This document shows positions 27,884 to 36,378 of a stretch of DNA of 64,000 nt, piece by piece; within the stretch, counting starts at the first letter, position 1, and each line of letters starts with the position of its first letter. The position numbers and the translations under genes were made by a program. The DNA is from Gracilibacillus suaedae (GTDB taxonomy: Bacteria > Bacillota > Bacilli > Bacillales > Amphibacillaceae): contig NZ_JAGFVL010000042.1 of the NCBI RefSeq assembly GCF_017599345.1, positions 1 to 64,000 on the forward strand, written 5' to 3'. The notes under the pieces are model-generated. The model did not search any database. It was not told the DNA's origin and saw only the letters and a list, made by a program, of their open reading frames with translations.

Positions 27884-28189
27884 ATGAGTGCAAAATCTCA
27901 AGGTTTTCCATGGAATTTGTTAGTTGGGTTCATTTTGTCAATTGCACTAACATTACTAGCCGTTTTTGTAGCAATTTACACTGACTTTTCTAATCATGTA
28001 ATTCTGTGGGTTCTCGGAGTACTGGCGATATTTCAGGCGATCATCCAACTCTTTATGTTCATGCACGTGACAGAAGGAAAAGAAGGAATTATTAATGTCA
28101 TCAATATGGTTAATAGTATCATTCTGGCATTAATTATCGTCTTTGGTTCTATTTGGGTATTAACCTCAGGACACGCATCCTTACATTAA
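27884..28189 (+). CDS. qoxD: Cytochrome aa3 menaquinol oxidase subunit IV QoxD
   Basis: 101-aa, three-helix subunit IV (FILSIALTLLAVFVAIYTDF, VLAIFQAIIQLFMFMHVTEG, NSIILALIIVFGSIWVL). Begins immediately after the qoxC stop and ends the operon at a terminator. Slightly shorter than the B. subtilis protein (124 aa). Confidence 0.92.
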   Translation: MSAKSQGFPWNLLVGFILSIALTLLAVFVAIYTDFSNHVILWVLGVLAIFQAIIQLFMFMHVTEGKEGIINVINMVNSIILALIIVFGSIWVLTSGHASLH

Positions 28190-28198
28190 GCAATAAAC

Positions 28199-28242
28199 AG
28201 GGGCTACCGAAATCACTTGGTTTTGGGAAGCCCCTTTCTTTT
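28199..28242 (+). terminator. Terminator after qoxABCD
   Basis: Stem AGGGGCT / AGCCCCT with inner CC / GG pairing, followed by TTCTTTT. Confidence 0.75.
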
Positions 28243-28276
28243 AGTTAAAACTGAAGTAAATTACAAAAGTTGATAA

Positions 28277-28861
28277 TTAAACACTAGATAAAAACTGATC
28301 TACTTGTGCAATCCATTTATTGTCTGAATCTGCATGTATGGTTTGCCACCCTAGTTCTCTTGCGGGAGCCAAATTTTCCTTTTTGTTATCAACGAATAAA
28401 ATAGGGCGATTGCTATCTAATTGTTTATGACAAATTTCATATATATCTTGTTCTGGCTTAGCTACACCAACATTTGCAGAAACAGTGGTACTAGTCAAAA
28501 AAGGGTGAAGCCGATTGATAATTGGTTGGAGCCATTCTGTTCGATGGTTACTCAAAATATGTATATCGCTTATAGTATTCCATTTTTCAATATGCTGGAT
28601 ACCTTCTAGTTCGACTAGACTTTTCTGCATAACTATTTGCAAATATTCTAGGTTGATTTTGGGGAAAGTATAGCTGAGCCATTGCCAAAAGTCACGCTCG
28701 GAAATATCACCTTGCCATAACTGTTTACGAATTTCTGTTTTATAAATGGCTCGTATTTTATCATAAGGAAGACCTGCCTGATTAACGAGTTCTTCCCAAA
28801 AAAGATCCAAATCGGTAGCAAGGACTCCACCAACATCTAATACAAGTTGAAATTTATTCAA
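28277..28861 (-). CDS. HAD-superfamily hydrolase (subfamily IA)
   Basis: Haloacid-dehalogenase fold phosphatase-type protein. Motif I LDVGGVLATD (catalytic Asp near residue 8), motif II ILSNHRTEW, motif III Lys in VAKPEQDIYE, motif IV FVDNKKEN. The start is uncertain: TTG 28861 places motif I at the usual distance from the N-terminus, with AAAGGA about 12 bases upstream; the frame extends to 28918. 194 aa from that start. Substrate unknown. Divergent from the membrane-protein gene, whose ATG lies only 70 bases away. Confidence 0.75.
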   Translation of the reverse strand: MNKFQLVLDVGGVLATDLDLFWEELVNQAGLPYDKIRAIYKTEIRKQLWQGDISERDFWQWLSYTFPKINLEYLQIVMQKSLVELEGIQHIEKWNTISDIHILSNHRTEWLQPIINRLHPFLTSTTVSANVGVAKPEQDIYEICHKQLDSNRPILFVDNKKENLAPARELGWQTIHADSDNKWIAQVDQFLSSV

Positions 28862-28930
28862 GATTATATCTGTTCCTTTCTTCCATATGATATGATTAGC
28901 ATCAGACATTCTATTCAAAGGAGAAGAGCC

Positions 28931-29935
28931 ATGTTATTACGTAGAAAAGGACTACTATCATTCTTTATAGCACTTTTATTAGCAACGCCAATTACTACTT
29001 TTGCTCATGTAAAATGGTTTGCCGAAGTCGAGCCGGAAAAAGTTCCGATTGAGCAAATACTATCCCCATTTTTTATTACATTTGCAATTGTAGTAGCAGT
29101 TACTTTAGCTATTTTATCACAAGTAATGGATTATTTTTTGAAAATACCGTATGCAACGAAGGTAGACGAATTTCTTAATGGTATTCGCCAATATTCTCGT
29201 CATATTCTGAAATATGGTACAGCAATTGCATTCATTATTCAATTAGTTTCAGGAACAATGTTTGCTCCTGAGTTTGAAATAACAGCTTCCTGGCAAATAA
29301 TAATAATGGGGATTATTATTATCTCCCTATTAATCCCTCACCATATCAGTACGAAAGTGGCTGCCTTTTTCATGCTAGCACTGTTTATTACGGTATGGCA
29401 AGATTATGGCTGGTTTTACATGTTGGATTATGGCTTTTATTTAGCAATTATTTTTGTATTATTTATTGGAAAAACAAAGCTGGAAGGCTGGGGGTTTCCA
29501 TTCTTGTATTTGGGAACAGGATTAAGTCTTTGTTGGGTCGCGGTGGAAAAATGGGTGTACCCGGCTATGTCATTGGATATTGTCGTGAATCATCATGTAC
29601 CAACCTTTGGCTTTGATCCAGAAGTTTTTATTGTAATGGCCGCTTTTGTTGAATTTGTGGTTGGATATTTATTAGTTGTAGGGATTTTAAATCGAATTCT
29701 TGGTTTGGTTGTTACACTGATCTTTATCTCCACAACATTACTATTCGGTATGACGGAAATTATCGGTCACGCGATGATTCACATTGTATTAATTATCTTT
29801 ATTATTGAAGGTGTATCATTTTATGATCCGCCGATTCGTATACATAAGACAAAAGTGGATCAATTTGTCTTTGTGTTCTTAAACTTTATTTTGGTGTTAG
29901 CTACTTTTATCTTAATTTATTTCCGTTTTGCGTAA
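28931..29935 (+). CDS. Polytopic membrane protein, DoxX-like
   Basis: 334 aa. N-terminal signal-like helix ending TTFAHVKWFAEVEPEKV, followed by about eight further hydrophobic helices. The AHVKWF motif after a signal segment recalls large DoxX-type membrane proteins; the rest (WVAVEKWVYPAMSLDIVVNH, then FIVMAAFVEFVVGYLLVVG) has DoxX-like spacing. Charged residues within helices (E in VEKW, E in AFVEF) may be functional. ATG 28931 is preceded by GGAGAAGA. Function unknown; family call is from pattern memory. Confidence 0.55.
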   Translation: MLLRRKGLLSFFIALLLATPITTFAHVKWFAEVEPEKVPIEQILSPFFITFAIVVAVTLAILSQVMDYFLKIPYATKVDEFLNGIRQYSRHILKYGTAIAFIIQLVSGTMFAPEFEITASWQIIIMGIIIISLLIPHHISTKVAAFFMLALFITVWQDYGWFYMLDYGFYLAIIFVLFIGKTKLEGWGFPFLYLGTGLSLCWVAVEKWVYPAMSLDIVVNHHVPTFGFDPEVFIVMAAFVEFVVGYLLVVGILNRILGLVVTLIFISTTLLFGMTEIIGHAMIHIVLIIFIIEGVSFYDPPIRIHKTKVDQFVFVFLNFILVLATFILIYFRFA

Positions 29936-30020
29936 TTTGTCGATTTACTTGACTTCTAATATCAAGTAAAATAGACGCTAATACGATTGCACACATTGTG
30001 TAGGAAAAGGGGCGAATATT

Positions 30021-30863
30021 TTGAAAAAAATTGCATGGATTACGGACAGCTCATGTGGTTTAGATAGAGAATATGCGGAACAACATGATATTTTCATTAT
30101 TCCTTTAAATGTAATCATCAATGGTAAAACATATAGAGAAGAAGTGGATTTAACGAAAGAAGCTTTTTATCAAATGTTAAAGGAGCACGGTGACGATGCC
30201 AAAACAAGTCAACCTGCTTATGGTGACTTCATTACTTTATATGAGCGTTTAAAAGAGGAATATGATTTTGGTATAGCGATTCATGCTTCTAGTCAGCTTA
30301 CCGGGACATACCAAAGCTCGATTTCCGCATCTGAGATGGTTGGCTTTGATGTGGAAGTGATTGATTCGAAAATTGGTGATTTTGCGTTAGGCAAAATGAT
30401 ACAAAATGGTGTGCAAATGGCAAAGAGTGGACATAGTGTAACTGATATTGTCCAACAATTAAGATCATATCCAGCATTTGCCCAGATGTATCTCATGCCG
30501 CAAAGTTTTGACCAGCTAAGGAAAAGCGGTAGAGTGAGTGCGGCACAATCTATATTTGCGTCATTATTAAACATTCACTTAATACTTGGCTTTGATGATG
30601 GAAAGGTTGTTGTCAAAGATAAAGTACGTATTAAAAAACGAGCGAAACGAAAAATGTTTCAATTATTGGATGATGCAATGGAGAAATATCATTTAAAAGA
30701 AATTTGTATATTACACGCGGGTGTCAAAGACCAAGCACATAAATGGAAAGATGAAATTGAAAAACTGCATGCGGAACTGAAAGTTAACATTCAAACCCTC
30801 GTTCCAGTAGCAGGTGTCCACACCGGTCACGGTACCATGTGTTTGGCATGGTTAAGGGACTAA
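30021..30863 (+). CDS. DegV family fatty-acid-binding protein
   Basis: 280-aa EDD-fold protein (DegV/FakB): N-terminal WITDSSCGLD, IIPLNVIINGKTYREEVDLT, fatty-acid pocket motif ASSQLTGTYQSS, and C-terminal VAGVHTGHGTMCLAW. FakB proteins present fatty acids to the kinase FakA for phosphorylation; bacilli carry several paralogues. Start is TTG 30021 with AAAAGGGG about 10 bases upstream. Stands alone, followed by 630 bp of repeats. Confidence 0.88.
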   Translation: MKKIAWITDSSCGLDREYAEQHDIFIIPLNVIINGKTYREEVDLTKEAFYQMLKEHGDDAKTSQPAYGDFITLYERLKEEYDFGIAIHASSQLTGTYQSSISASEMVGFDVEVIDSKIGDFALGKMIQNGVQMAKSGHSVTDIVQQLRSYPAFAQMYLMPQSFDQLRKSGRVSAAQSIFASLLNIHLILGFDDGKVVVKDKVRIKKRAKRKMFQLLDDAMEKYHLKEICILHAGVKDQAHKWKDEIEKLHAELKVNIQTLVPVAGVHTGHGTMCLAWLRD

Positions 30864-30956
30864 ACTATGAGCGTTAAATAGCTGCACGTTATCCATAAAC
30901 TGCGCAGTAACTGGATATGGATTTGCGTTGTTCTATCCTGTTTTTTGAGAAGTGTT

Positions 30957-31105
30957 GTCATTCGCTCCGGCAGAATACTGCGCTTTCCATGGGCACGGCC
31001 TCAGCCTCCACGGAAAGCAAAAATCGCTTTCCTGCGGGGTCTTCAGACTCGTGCTGTTCCCATAGGAGTCTCCGTATTCTGTCTCCGCTAAGCGTAGTGT
31101 TCTGA
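30957..31105 (-). repeat. Structured GGAAAGC module, inverted copy
   Basis: Read on the minus strand: CAGAATACGGAGACTCCTAT, then GGGAACAGCACGAG, GAAGACCCCGCAGGAAAGCG, hairpin, GGAGGCTGAGGCCGTGCCC, GGAAAGCGCAGTATTCTG. The outer ends pair (CAGAATAC / GTATTCTG), enclosing an internal hairpin (GGAAAGCG / CGCTTTCC-like). Sister of 31177-31305. Short ORFs across it on both strands are by-products of the repeat. Confidence 0.7.
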
Positions 31106-31176
31106 TTTTCGAAAGAAGAGAACTTTTGGTAGATATATTCTGTGAATTTCTTCTTACTTGATAAGAAATACACACT

Positions 31177-31305
31177 AAGCTGCGGAAAAATGCGACACTC
31201 CTGGGGGAACAGCGCGAGCCGAAGATCCACTTGGTGAAGTGATGTTCTTCACCAAGTTAGCTGAGGCCGTGCCCCCGGAAAGGGAGTGTTTTTCCGCAGC
31301 GACGA
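31177..31305 (+). repeat. Structured GGAAAGC module, direct copy
   Basis: GCTGCGGAAAAATGCGACACTCCTG at the 5' end is mirrored by AGTGTTTTTCCGCAGC at the 3' end (GCTGCGGAAAAA / TTTTTCCGCAGC). Inside are GGGAACAGCGCGAGCCGAAG, a variable hairpin ACTTGGTGAA / TTCACCAAGT and CTGAGGCCGTGCCCCCGGAA. Together with 30957-31105 it fills the 630-bp gap between degV and the PLP-enzyme gene. Confidence 0.75.
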
Positions 31306-31494
31306 ATGAGCACGCAACTTCAGAAGAATGGAAGAAAGCTCACTAAACAGAGTTTTCACTACTTCGCAGTATATATCTACTCTGTATTTAACAAAATGAA
31401 GGATCGGGTTTTTCTTAATTGGAAAAACTTGATTTTTGCGTTAAAGTAGTATTAGAAAAAAGTCAGAATGTTTAGATAGAGAGGACGAGCAACA

Positions 31495-32631
31495 ATGGGA
31501 CAAGGATTTGATACGAAATCTGTGCACGTAACAATGAAAAGAAAAGAAAGTGTACCAACAAAAGTAACACCGATTCATCAAACATCAGCTTTCACTTTCG
31601 AAAACTTAGAAGATATTGAGAATTTCTATAAGGGTGAACGAGAATATTTGTATACGAGAGTAGGCAACCCCAACACAGATGAGCTAGGTCATGCTGTAGC
31701 CAAATTAGAGGCAGCACCAGCAGGAATCGCTTCTTCTTCAGGACTGTCAGCAATCATGGTTGGAATTCTTTCAATTGCAAAAGCTGGAGATCATATTATA
31801 GCGTCTGAAGACTTATATGGCGGTACGTATGAATTGCTAGCAAATGAACTAACCGCATTTGGTATTGAAGTAAGTTTTGTCTCCTTCGAAAATGGTTTGG
31901 AACAGGATATTCGAGAAAATACAGTATTACTATATACCGAATCGATTACCAATCCGCTTTTACGAGTTGAAAATTTAGAAAGGGTAGTCGAAACTGCCAA
32001 GAAGCATAACTTGAAGACAATGATAGATAACACATTTGCCACTCCTTATTTAGTACAACCTTATGCATTGGGAGTTAATCTTGTTGTACATAGTGCAACC
32101 AAATATCTAGGTGGACATAGTGATATTACAGCGGGTGTATTAGTAGGTGACGAAGATTTAATTGCAAAAGCCAAAACAAAAATGGTCAATTTAGGCTCCA
32201 ATTTAAGCCCATTTGAAGCATGGTTAACAGTAAGAGGTCTCAAAACATTAAGTGTCCGTATGGAGCGTCATGTAAAAAATGCAGCTAAATTAGCAGATGC
32301 ACTAGCTGAACATCCAGCTATAGATAAGGTCTATTATCCAGAATTTGTTTCAGAAAAAGGAAATGGTGCGATTGTAACGATCGACATTACGAACAAAGCG
32401 GATATTGCAACTTTTTTTGAATCACTGGATTGGATTAAAATTGTAGCAACATTGGCAGGAGTAGAAACAACGGTGTCCTACCCGATTGCTACTTCCCATC
32501 GTAGTTTGCCGGAGTCGTCCCAAGAAACATTAGGTATTACTAAGGGGTTAGTCAGAATTTCTGTTGGTATTGAAGATGTAGAGGATATTATTTCTACAAT
32601 GAAACAAGCTTTAGATCAATCAAAAAAATGA
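31495..32631 (+). CDS. Cys/Met metabolism PLP-dependent enzyme (cystathionine gamma-synthase/lyase family)
   Basis: 378-aa fold-type I PLP enzyme, paralogous to MccB at 8954. PLP Lys203 in HSATKYLGGHSD; LYTRVGNPNTDELG near the N-terminus; ATLAGVETTVSYPIATSHRS in place of the [12 protein letters not shown] of MccB. The different substrate-loop region means its exact reaction (gamma-synthase, gamma-lyase, methionine gamma-lyase or desulfhydrase) is open. It is 9 bases ahead of an SDR gene, which has no obvious sulfur link. SD GAGAGGA upstream. Confidence 0.82.
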   Translation: MGQGFDTKSVHVTMKRKESVPTKVTPIHQTSAFTFENLEDIENFYKGEREYLYTRVGNPNTDELGHAVAKLEAAPAGIASSSGLSAIMVGILSIAKAGDHIIASEDLYGGTYELLANELTAFGIEVSFVSFENGLEQDIRENTVLLYTESITNPLLRVENLERVVETAKKHNLKTMIDNTFATPYLVQPYALGVNLVVHSATKYLGGHSDITAGVLVGDEDLIAKAKTKMVNLGSNLSPFEAWLTVRGLKTLSVRMERHVKNAAKLADALAEHPAIDKVYYPEFVSEKGNGAIVTIDITNKADIATFFESLDWIKIVATLAGVETTVSYPIATSHRSLPESSQETLGITKGLVRISVGIEDVEDIISTMKQALDQSKK

Positions 32632-32640
32632 GGTGATCAT

Positions 32641-33396
32641 TTGAAATATGCTGTTATAACAGGAACGTCAAAAGGTCTTGGTGCATCGATAGCAAAACAG
32701 TTAATGGAAGCTTCTGTTCATGTAATAGGACTTGCCAGAGGAAAAAATCAAGAACTGCAAAATGCTGATTTACCAGGAAGCTATAAGCATTATCAAGTCG
32801 ACTTATCCGATATCGAACAAACAGAAGCAACATTTCAAAGCATCATTTCTTTTTTGAAGGAGCAGCCAGTGGAATCATTGCAATTAGTGCAGAATGCAGC
32901 ATTAGTCTCGCCGATTGAACAAGCAGGGAAACAAGACATTGCACAGTTAACTAACCATGTCCATGTCAATCTATTAGCCCCAATGGTAGTGACTAATTTA
33001 TGGTTGGATGCCTGGCGTGACACAGACTTATCATTAGTTATTGCTAATGTAACTTCAGGAGCAGCCAATCGATCCGTATACGGCTGGAATGCATATGGAA
33101 GCACAAAAGCAGGACTGGATCGTTACACGAATACAGTAGCATTGGAACAAGAAACATTAGGCACTGGTCATAAAATATTTCTATTTGATCCGAGTATTAT
33201 GGATACAGATATGCAAGGTGAAATTCGTTCTGCAGATCCAAGTCAGTTTGTAGATGTTGATCAATTTAAAAATTATAAAACAGAAAACAAACTCCGTGAC
33301 ACGGATGTAGTCGCAAAAGTATTAATAGATCGTTTGTTAGATGAAGCTTCGATTCAGAACGGGGAGTATTACAGTGTCAAAGATATTTTTAAGTAG
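32641..33396 (+). CDS. Short-chain dehydrogenase/reductase (sepiapterin/benzil reductase-like)
   Basis: 251-aa Rossmann-fold oxidoreductase. NADP-binding TGTSKGLGASIA (8-19), NAALVS, catalytic Ser in VTSGAANRS, and catalytic Tyr-Lys in YGSTKAGLDRY. The late PSIMDTDMQGEIR segment matches YueD/sepiapterin-reductase-like SDRs, some of which reduce diketones such as benzil. TTG start 32641 follows GAGGTGAT. Probably co-transcribed with the PLP enzyme upstream. Physiological substrate unknown. Confidence 0.82.
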   Translation: MKYAVITGTSKGLGASIAKQLMEASVHVIGLARGKNQELQNADLPGSYKHYQVDLSDIEQTEATFQSIISFLKEQPVESLQLVQNAALVSPIEQAGKQDIAQLTNHVHVNLLAPMVVTNLWLDAWRDTDLSLVIANVTSGAANRSVYGWNAYGSTKAGLDRYTNTVALEQETLGTGHKIFLFDPSIMDTDMQGEIRSADPSQFVDVDQFKNYKTENKLRDTDVVAKVLIDRLLDEASIQNGEYYSVKDIFK

Positions 33397-33483
33397 GTTA
33401 TCACCCATTTTCCGTTATAACACTGACCAATTTCATTCCTCTTACATAGTTTATAAGTGTAAGTATTATAAGGAGGGATATAG

Positions 33484-33588
33484 ATGGGTGCACAACAATA
33501 TGGTTACGGCTCAGGTTTTGCGCTAATCGTCGTGTTGTTTATTCTCTTAATCATCATTGGTGCTTCTTGGGGATACGGCGCGTACTAA
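33484..33588 (+). CDS. YjcZ-family sporulation mini-protein (34 aa)
   Basis: Tiny membrane protein: a Gly/Tyr-rich head (MGAQQYGYGSGFAL), one hydrophobic helix (IVVLFILLIIIGASWG) and an aromatic end (YGAY). It matches the YjcZ/SscA-type family of 25-50-residue bacillar sporulation peptides. Excellent ribosome site AAGGAGGG six bases before ATG 33484. Followed by a strong terminator. Too short for most gene finders, but start, RBS, composition and terminator agree. Confidence 0.85.
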   Translation: MGAQQYGYGSGFALIVVLFILLIIIGASWGYGAY

Positions 33589-33635
33589 TTTAACAAGAAA
33601 ATAGGCTTTCTTAACAGCTAGCCTGACAAAACATG

Positions 33636-33670
33636 AACCCGTTTCATTACAAGAATGAAACGGGTTTTTA
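33636..33670 (+). terminator. Terminator after the YjcZ-type gene
   Basis: Perfect 13-bp stem AACCCGTTTCATT / AATGAAACGGGTT, loop ACAAG, T-run. Confidence 0.9.
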
Positions 33671-33801
33671 AAATATATTAAACTTGTCCATATTTCAATT
33701 ACTCCAAAAGGCAAGAGTATTTTCTTACACATCTTTTCAGCAAAATATGATAAACTTTATAGAGATGAAAATTGGCAAAGGATTCAGAAAGGAAGTTTTA
33801 A

Positions 33802-34563
33802 ATGATCACTAGAAAAAGTAAACGTGAAATAGATATGATGCACGATGCTGGTAAATTACTGGCACGTTGTCATAAAGAAATTGCAAAGCGAATTAAACCA
33901 GGCGTAACAACAAAAGAAATAGATGAATTTGTTGACTCCTTTTTAGCAGAACATGGCGCAACTCCAGAACAAAAAGGATACAACGGTTATCCATATGCTA
34001 CTTGTGCTTCTATAAATGATGAAATTTGCCATGGCTTTCCACGTGATGAAAAGCTAGTGAATGGTGATATTGTGACGATCGATATGGTTGTCAACCTCAA
34101 TGGTGGTTTAGCAGATTCTGCATGGACATATGTAGTAGGTGAACCAGATGAAAAAACAAAGAATTTATTAGAAGTAACCAAAACTTCCCTATATAAAGGT
34201 ATTGAACAAGCAATGCCGGGAAATCGAATCGGTGATATTGGTCATGCTATTCAACAATATGCGGAAGCAGAAGGCTATTCAGTAGTTCGTGAGTTTACAG
34301 GGCATGGAATTGGTCCGACGATTCATGAAGATCCACAAATTCCGCATTTTGGTTTGGCTGGCAAAGGACCGCGTCTTAAAGAAGGTATGGTTATTACGAT
34401 CGAGCCAATGATTAATGAAGGTGTATGGCAAAGTAAAATGGATGATAACAATTGGACTGCACGTACGGTTGATGGGGAACGTTCGGCGCAATTTGAACAT
34501 ACATTAGTGATTTCTAAAGAAGGGCCAATTATCTTAACAGATCAGGACCATATCGAAGCATAA
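33802..34563 (+). CDS. map: Type I methionine aminopeptidase
   Basis: Removes the initiator methionine. Pita-bread fold with the five metal ligands in standard motifs: Asp in TIDMVVNLNGGLADSAW (two Asp), His in FTGHGIGPTIHEDP, Glu in TIEPMINEG, and Glu in QFEHTLVI. 253 aa, near the B. subtilis YflG/Map size. ATG 33802 has AAAGGAAG upstream. This copy is outside the ribosomal-protein cluster, so it is probably the second (YflG-like) paralogue. Followed after 21 bases by azlC. Confidence 0.92.
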   Translation: MITRKSKREIDMMHDAGKLLARCHKEIAKRIKPGVTTKEIDEFVDSFLAEHGATPEQKGYNGYPYATCASINDEICHGFPRDEKLVNGDIVTIDMVVNLNGGLADSAWTYVVGEPDEKTKNLLEVTKTSLYKGIEQAMPGNRIGDIGHAIQQYAEAEGYSVVREFTGHGIGPTIHEDPQIPHFGLAGKGPRLKEGMVITIEPMINEGVWQSKMDDNNWTARTVDGERSAQFEHTLVISKEGPIILTDQDHIEA

Positions 34564-34584
34564 GCTAAAGGGGAAAAAGTTGTA

Positions 34585-35298
34585 ATGGACCTAGAGGAGA
34601 AACAGTTAATCAAGATGCAGGTAAGAGATGGATTCATTGCCGGATCACCAATTGTTGTGGGCTATTTACCGATAGCCATTGCTTACGGTGTTTTAGCGAA
34701 GCAGGCTGGGATGACATTAATGGAGCTTACTGGTATGAGTCTCCTTGTCTATGCTGGTGCAGCTCAATTTATGGGAGCAGGTATGATTGGTCTTGGTGTC
34801 AGTGCTCTAGAGATTATCATTGCGACGTTCGTTTTAAACTTCCGTCATTTTGTCATGAGCCTATCTTTTATTAACCAAATTAAGCATTATGCACGGAAGT
34901 GGAAATTTGGTTTATCATTGGGTTTAACTGATGAAACCTTTTCTGTTTCATCTATTTATAAAAAGCAGGAAAATCAGGCATATGGATACTTTTTCTATGG
35001 AACGATTATGCTTACTTCCTATCTATCTTGGGTTTTGGGCTCGTTCCTTGGTGGCATGCTCGGTGACATCATTCCTCAAAACCTAAGTCAGAGTATGGGT
35101 GTTGCGCTATATGCGATGTTTATTGGATTACTGATTCCCTCGATACGAAAATATAAACGGATTGCAGTTATAAGTATTGCTGCAATGTTGATCAACTATA
35201 TAGTAAGCCCATACATAGGAGATGGATGGGGAATTGTAGTTGGTACTGTCTTAGGTGCATTTATCGGTATTTTCGTATTAGAGGAGGAGAAAATATGA
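34585..35298 (+). CDS. azlC: Branched-chain amino acid exporter large subunit AzlC
   Basis: 237-aa multi-helix membrane protein with the AzlC signature GYLPIAIAYGVLAKQAGM and GMSLLVYAGAAQFMGAGMIG. With AzlD it exports branched-chain amino acids or analogues. Starts 21 bases after map and overlaps azlD by 4 bases (ATGA). Confidence 0.9.
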   Translation: MDLEEKQLIKMQVRDGFIAGSPIVVGYLPIAIAYGVLAKQAGMTLMELTGMSLLVYAGAAQFMGAGMIGLGVSALEIIIATFVLNFRHFVMSLSFINQIKHYARKWKFGLSLGLTDETFSVSSIYKKQENQAYGYFFYGTIMLTSYLSWVLGSFLGGMLGDIIPQNLSQSMGVALYAMFIGLLIPSIRKYKRIAVISIAAMLINYIVSPYIGDGWGIVVGTVLGAFIGIFVLEEEKI

Positions 35299-35591
35299 TG
35301 ATATGGGTTATTATTATTGGAATGGCACTTGTCACAGTGATTCCCCGAATAATTCCTGCTTTTATCGTTGATTTTATTCAATTTCCCGATTGGGTGAATA
35401 AGTGGTTACAAGCCATTCCATATGCCGCATTAGGTGCACTCATATTTCCTGGAATTATGACAGTCATACCAGACCAGCCATATATTGGTGTCGTTGCAGG
35501 AATAGTGGCAATTTTGCTGGCTTGGCTCCGAATTCATGTTATTTTTGTTGTATTAAGTGCGATTTTAACAGTGTTTCTTTTAACCATTTAA
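35295..35591 (+). CDS. azlD: Branched-chain amino acid exporter small subunit AzlD
   Basis: 98-aa, three-to-four-helix AzlD protein (IGMALVTVIPRIIPAFIVDF, then WLQAIPYAALGALIFPGIM). ATG 35295 overlaps the azlC stop and follows GGAGGAG, so the pair is translationally coupled. The usual partner of AzlC. Confidence 0.88.
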   Translation: MMIWVIIIGMALVTVIPRIIPAFIVDFIQFPDWVNKWLQAIPYAALGALIFPGIMTVIPDQPYIGVVAGIVAILLAWLRIHVIFVVLSAILTVFLLTI

Positions 35592-35609
35592 ATGTTAGGG
35601 TGTTAACAC

Positions 35610-36143
35610 ATGTATCATATTAGAAAAGCACGTATTGAAGACGCGCAAGCTATTGCAGAGGTTCATGTACATAGCTGGAAAGCTACTTATCAGAATTTAA
35701 TCAATGAACAAGATTTATCCAATACAACAGTTGAACATCGGCAAATATATTGGGAAACCATACTGAAGTTACCGCGACAACAACAACCAGTAACAGTGAT
35801 TGAGGAAGAGGGAGAAATTGTCGGATTTATTTCAGGAGGTAAAGAAAGAACCGATCGCTTTGGGTATGATGGGGAAATTTTTGCGATTTATTTATTACCA
35901 TCCCATCAGAGAAAAGGACTAGGGAAACGTTTGTTAAAAGCTTTCGCGGAAGAAATGAAAGAATTAGGCTATCAGTCATTATTAATTTGGGTATTAACAA
36001 ACAACCCAACTCATCAGTTTTATTTACAATTTGGAGCTGAGAAAATCGAGCAAGAGCAAACAACGATTGGCTATGGCACATATCAGGAAACAGCATACGG
36101 TTTTGTGAATATTGACTCTCTCTTAGCTAAAGTGAGACTATGA
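35610..36143 (+). CDS. GNAT family N-acetyltransferase
   Basis: 177-aa GNAT protein. N-terminal RKARIEDAQAIAEVHVHSWK, acetyl-CoA loop LPSHQRKGLGKRLLKAF, and C-terminal VLTNNPTHQFYLQFGAEKI. The N-terminal HVHSWKATY motif is typical of a large bacillar GNAT branch without known substrate. 18 bases behind azlD, so it may end the map-azlCD transcript. Confidence 0.82.
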   Translation: MYHIRKARIEDAQAIAEVHVHSWKATYQNLINEQDLSNTTVEHRQIYWETILKLPRQQQPVTVIEEEGEIVGFISGGKERTDRFGYDGEIFAIYLLPSHQRKGLGKRLLKAFAEEMKELGYQSLLIWVLTNNPTHQFYLQFGAEKIEQEQTTIGYGTYQETAYGFVNIDSLLAKVRL

Positions 36144-36225
36144 TCAGTGGGAAATTTGACCTCAGCTGATCAATAGCAAAACTTATCAAAGCGTAGGTGC
36201 TTAAGGACGTTAGTACCGTTATAAA
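36140..36225 (+). repeat. Dispersed repeat family B, copy 3
   Basis: TATGATCAGTGGG, CAGCTGATCAATAGC, AACTTATCAAAGC, then AAGGACGTTAGTACCGTTAT. Same order of blocks as 42360-42475, more diverged. Confidence 0.6.
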
Positions 36226-36238
36226 TGAATTGCAAAAG

Positions 36239-36275
36239 GACTGTAACCTATTTAAATTTGGTTACAGTCTTTTTT
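36239..36275 (+). terminator. Terminator after the GNAT gene
   Basis: Perfect 10-bp stem GACTGTAACC / GGTTACAGTC followed by six T. Confidence 0.88.
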
Positions 36276-36378
36276 AGTATATCTGCTGTTTGAAAAAAGG
36301 GAAAATGGCAAGGTGGAATTTGATGAAGGGAGGTTTATAATCTCCCCCCCTTCCTGTTATAGTATGTGCTAAAAGACA

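Noticed and set aside
30917-31230. Short ORFs between degV and the PLP-enzyme gene
   Set aside because: They lie across inverted structured repeats, occur on both strands, and lack RBS and domain similarity.
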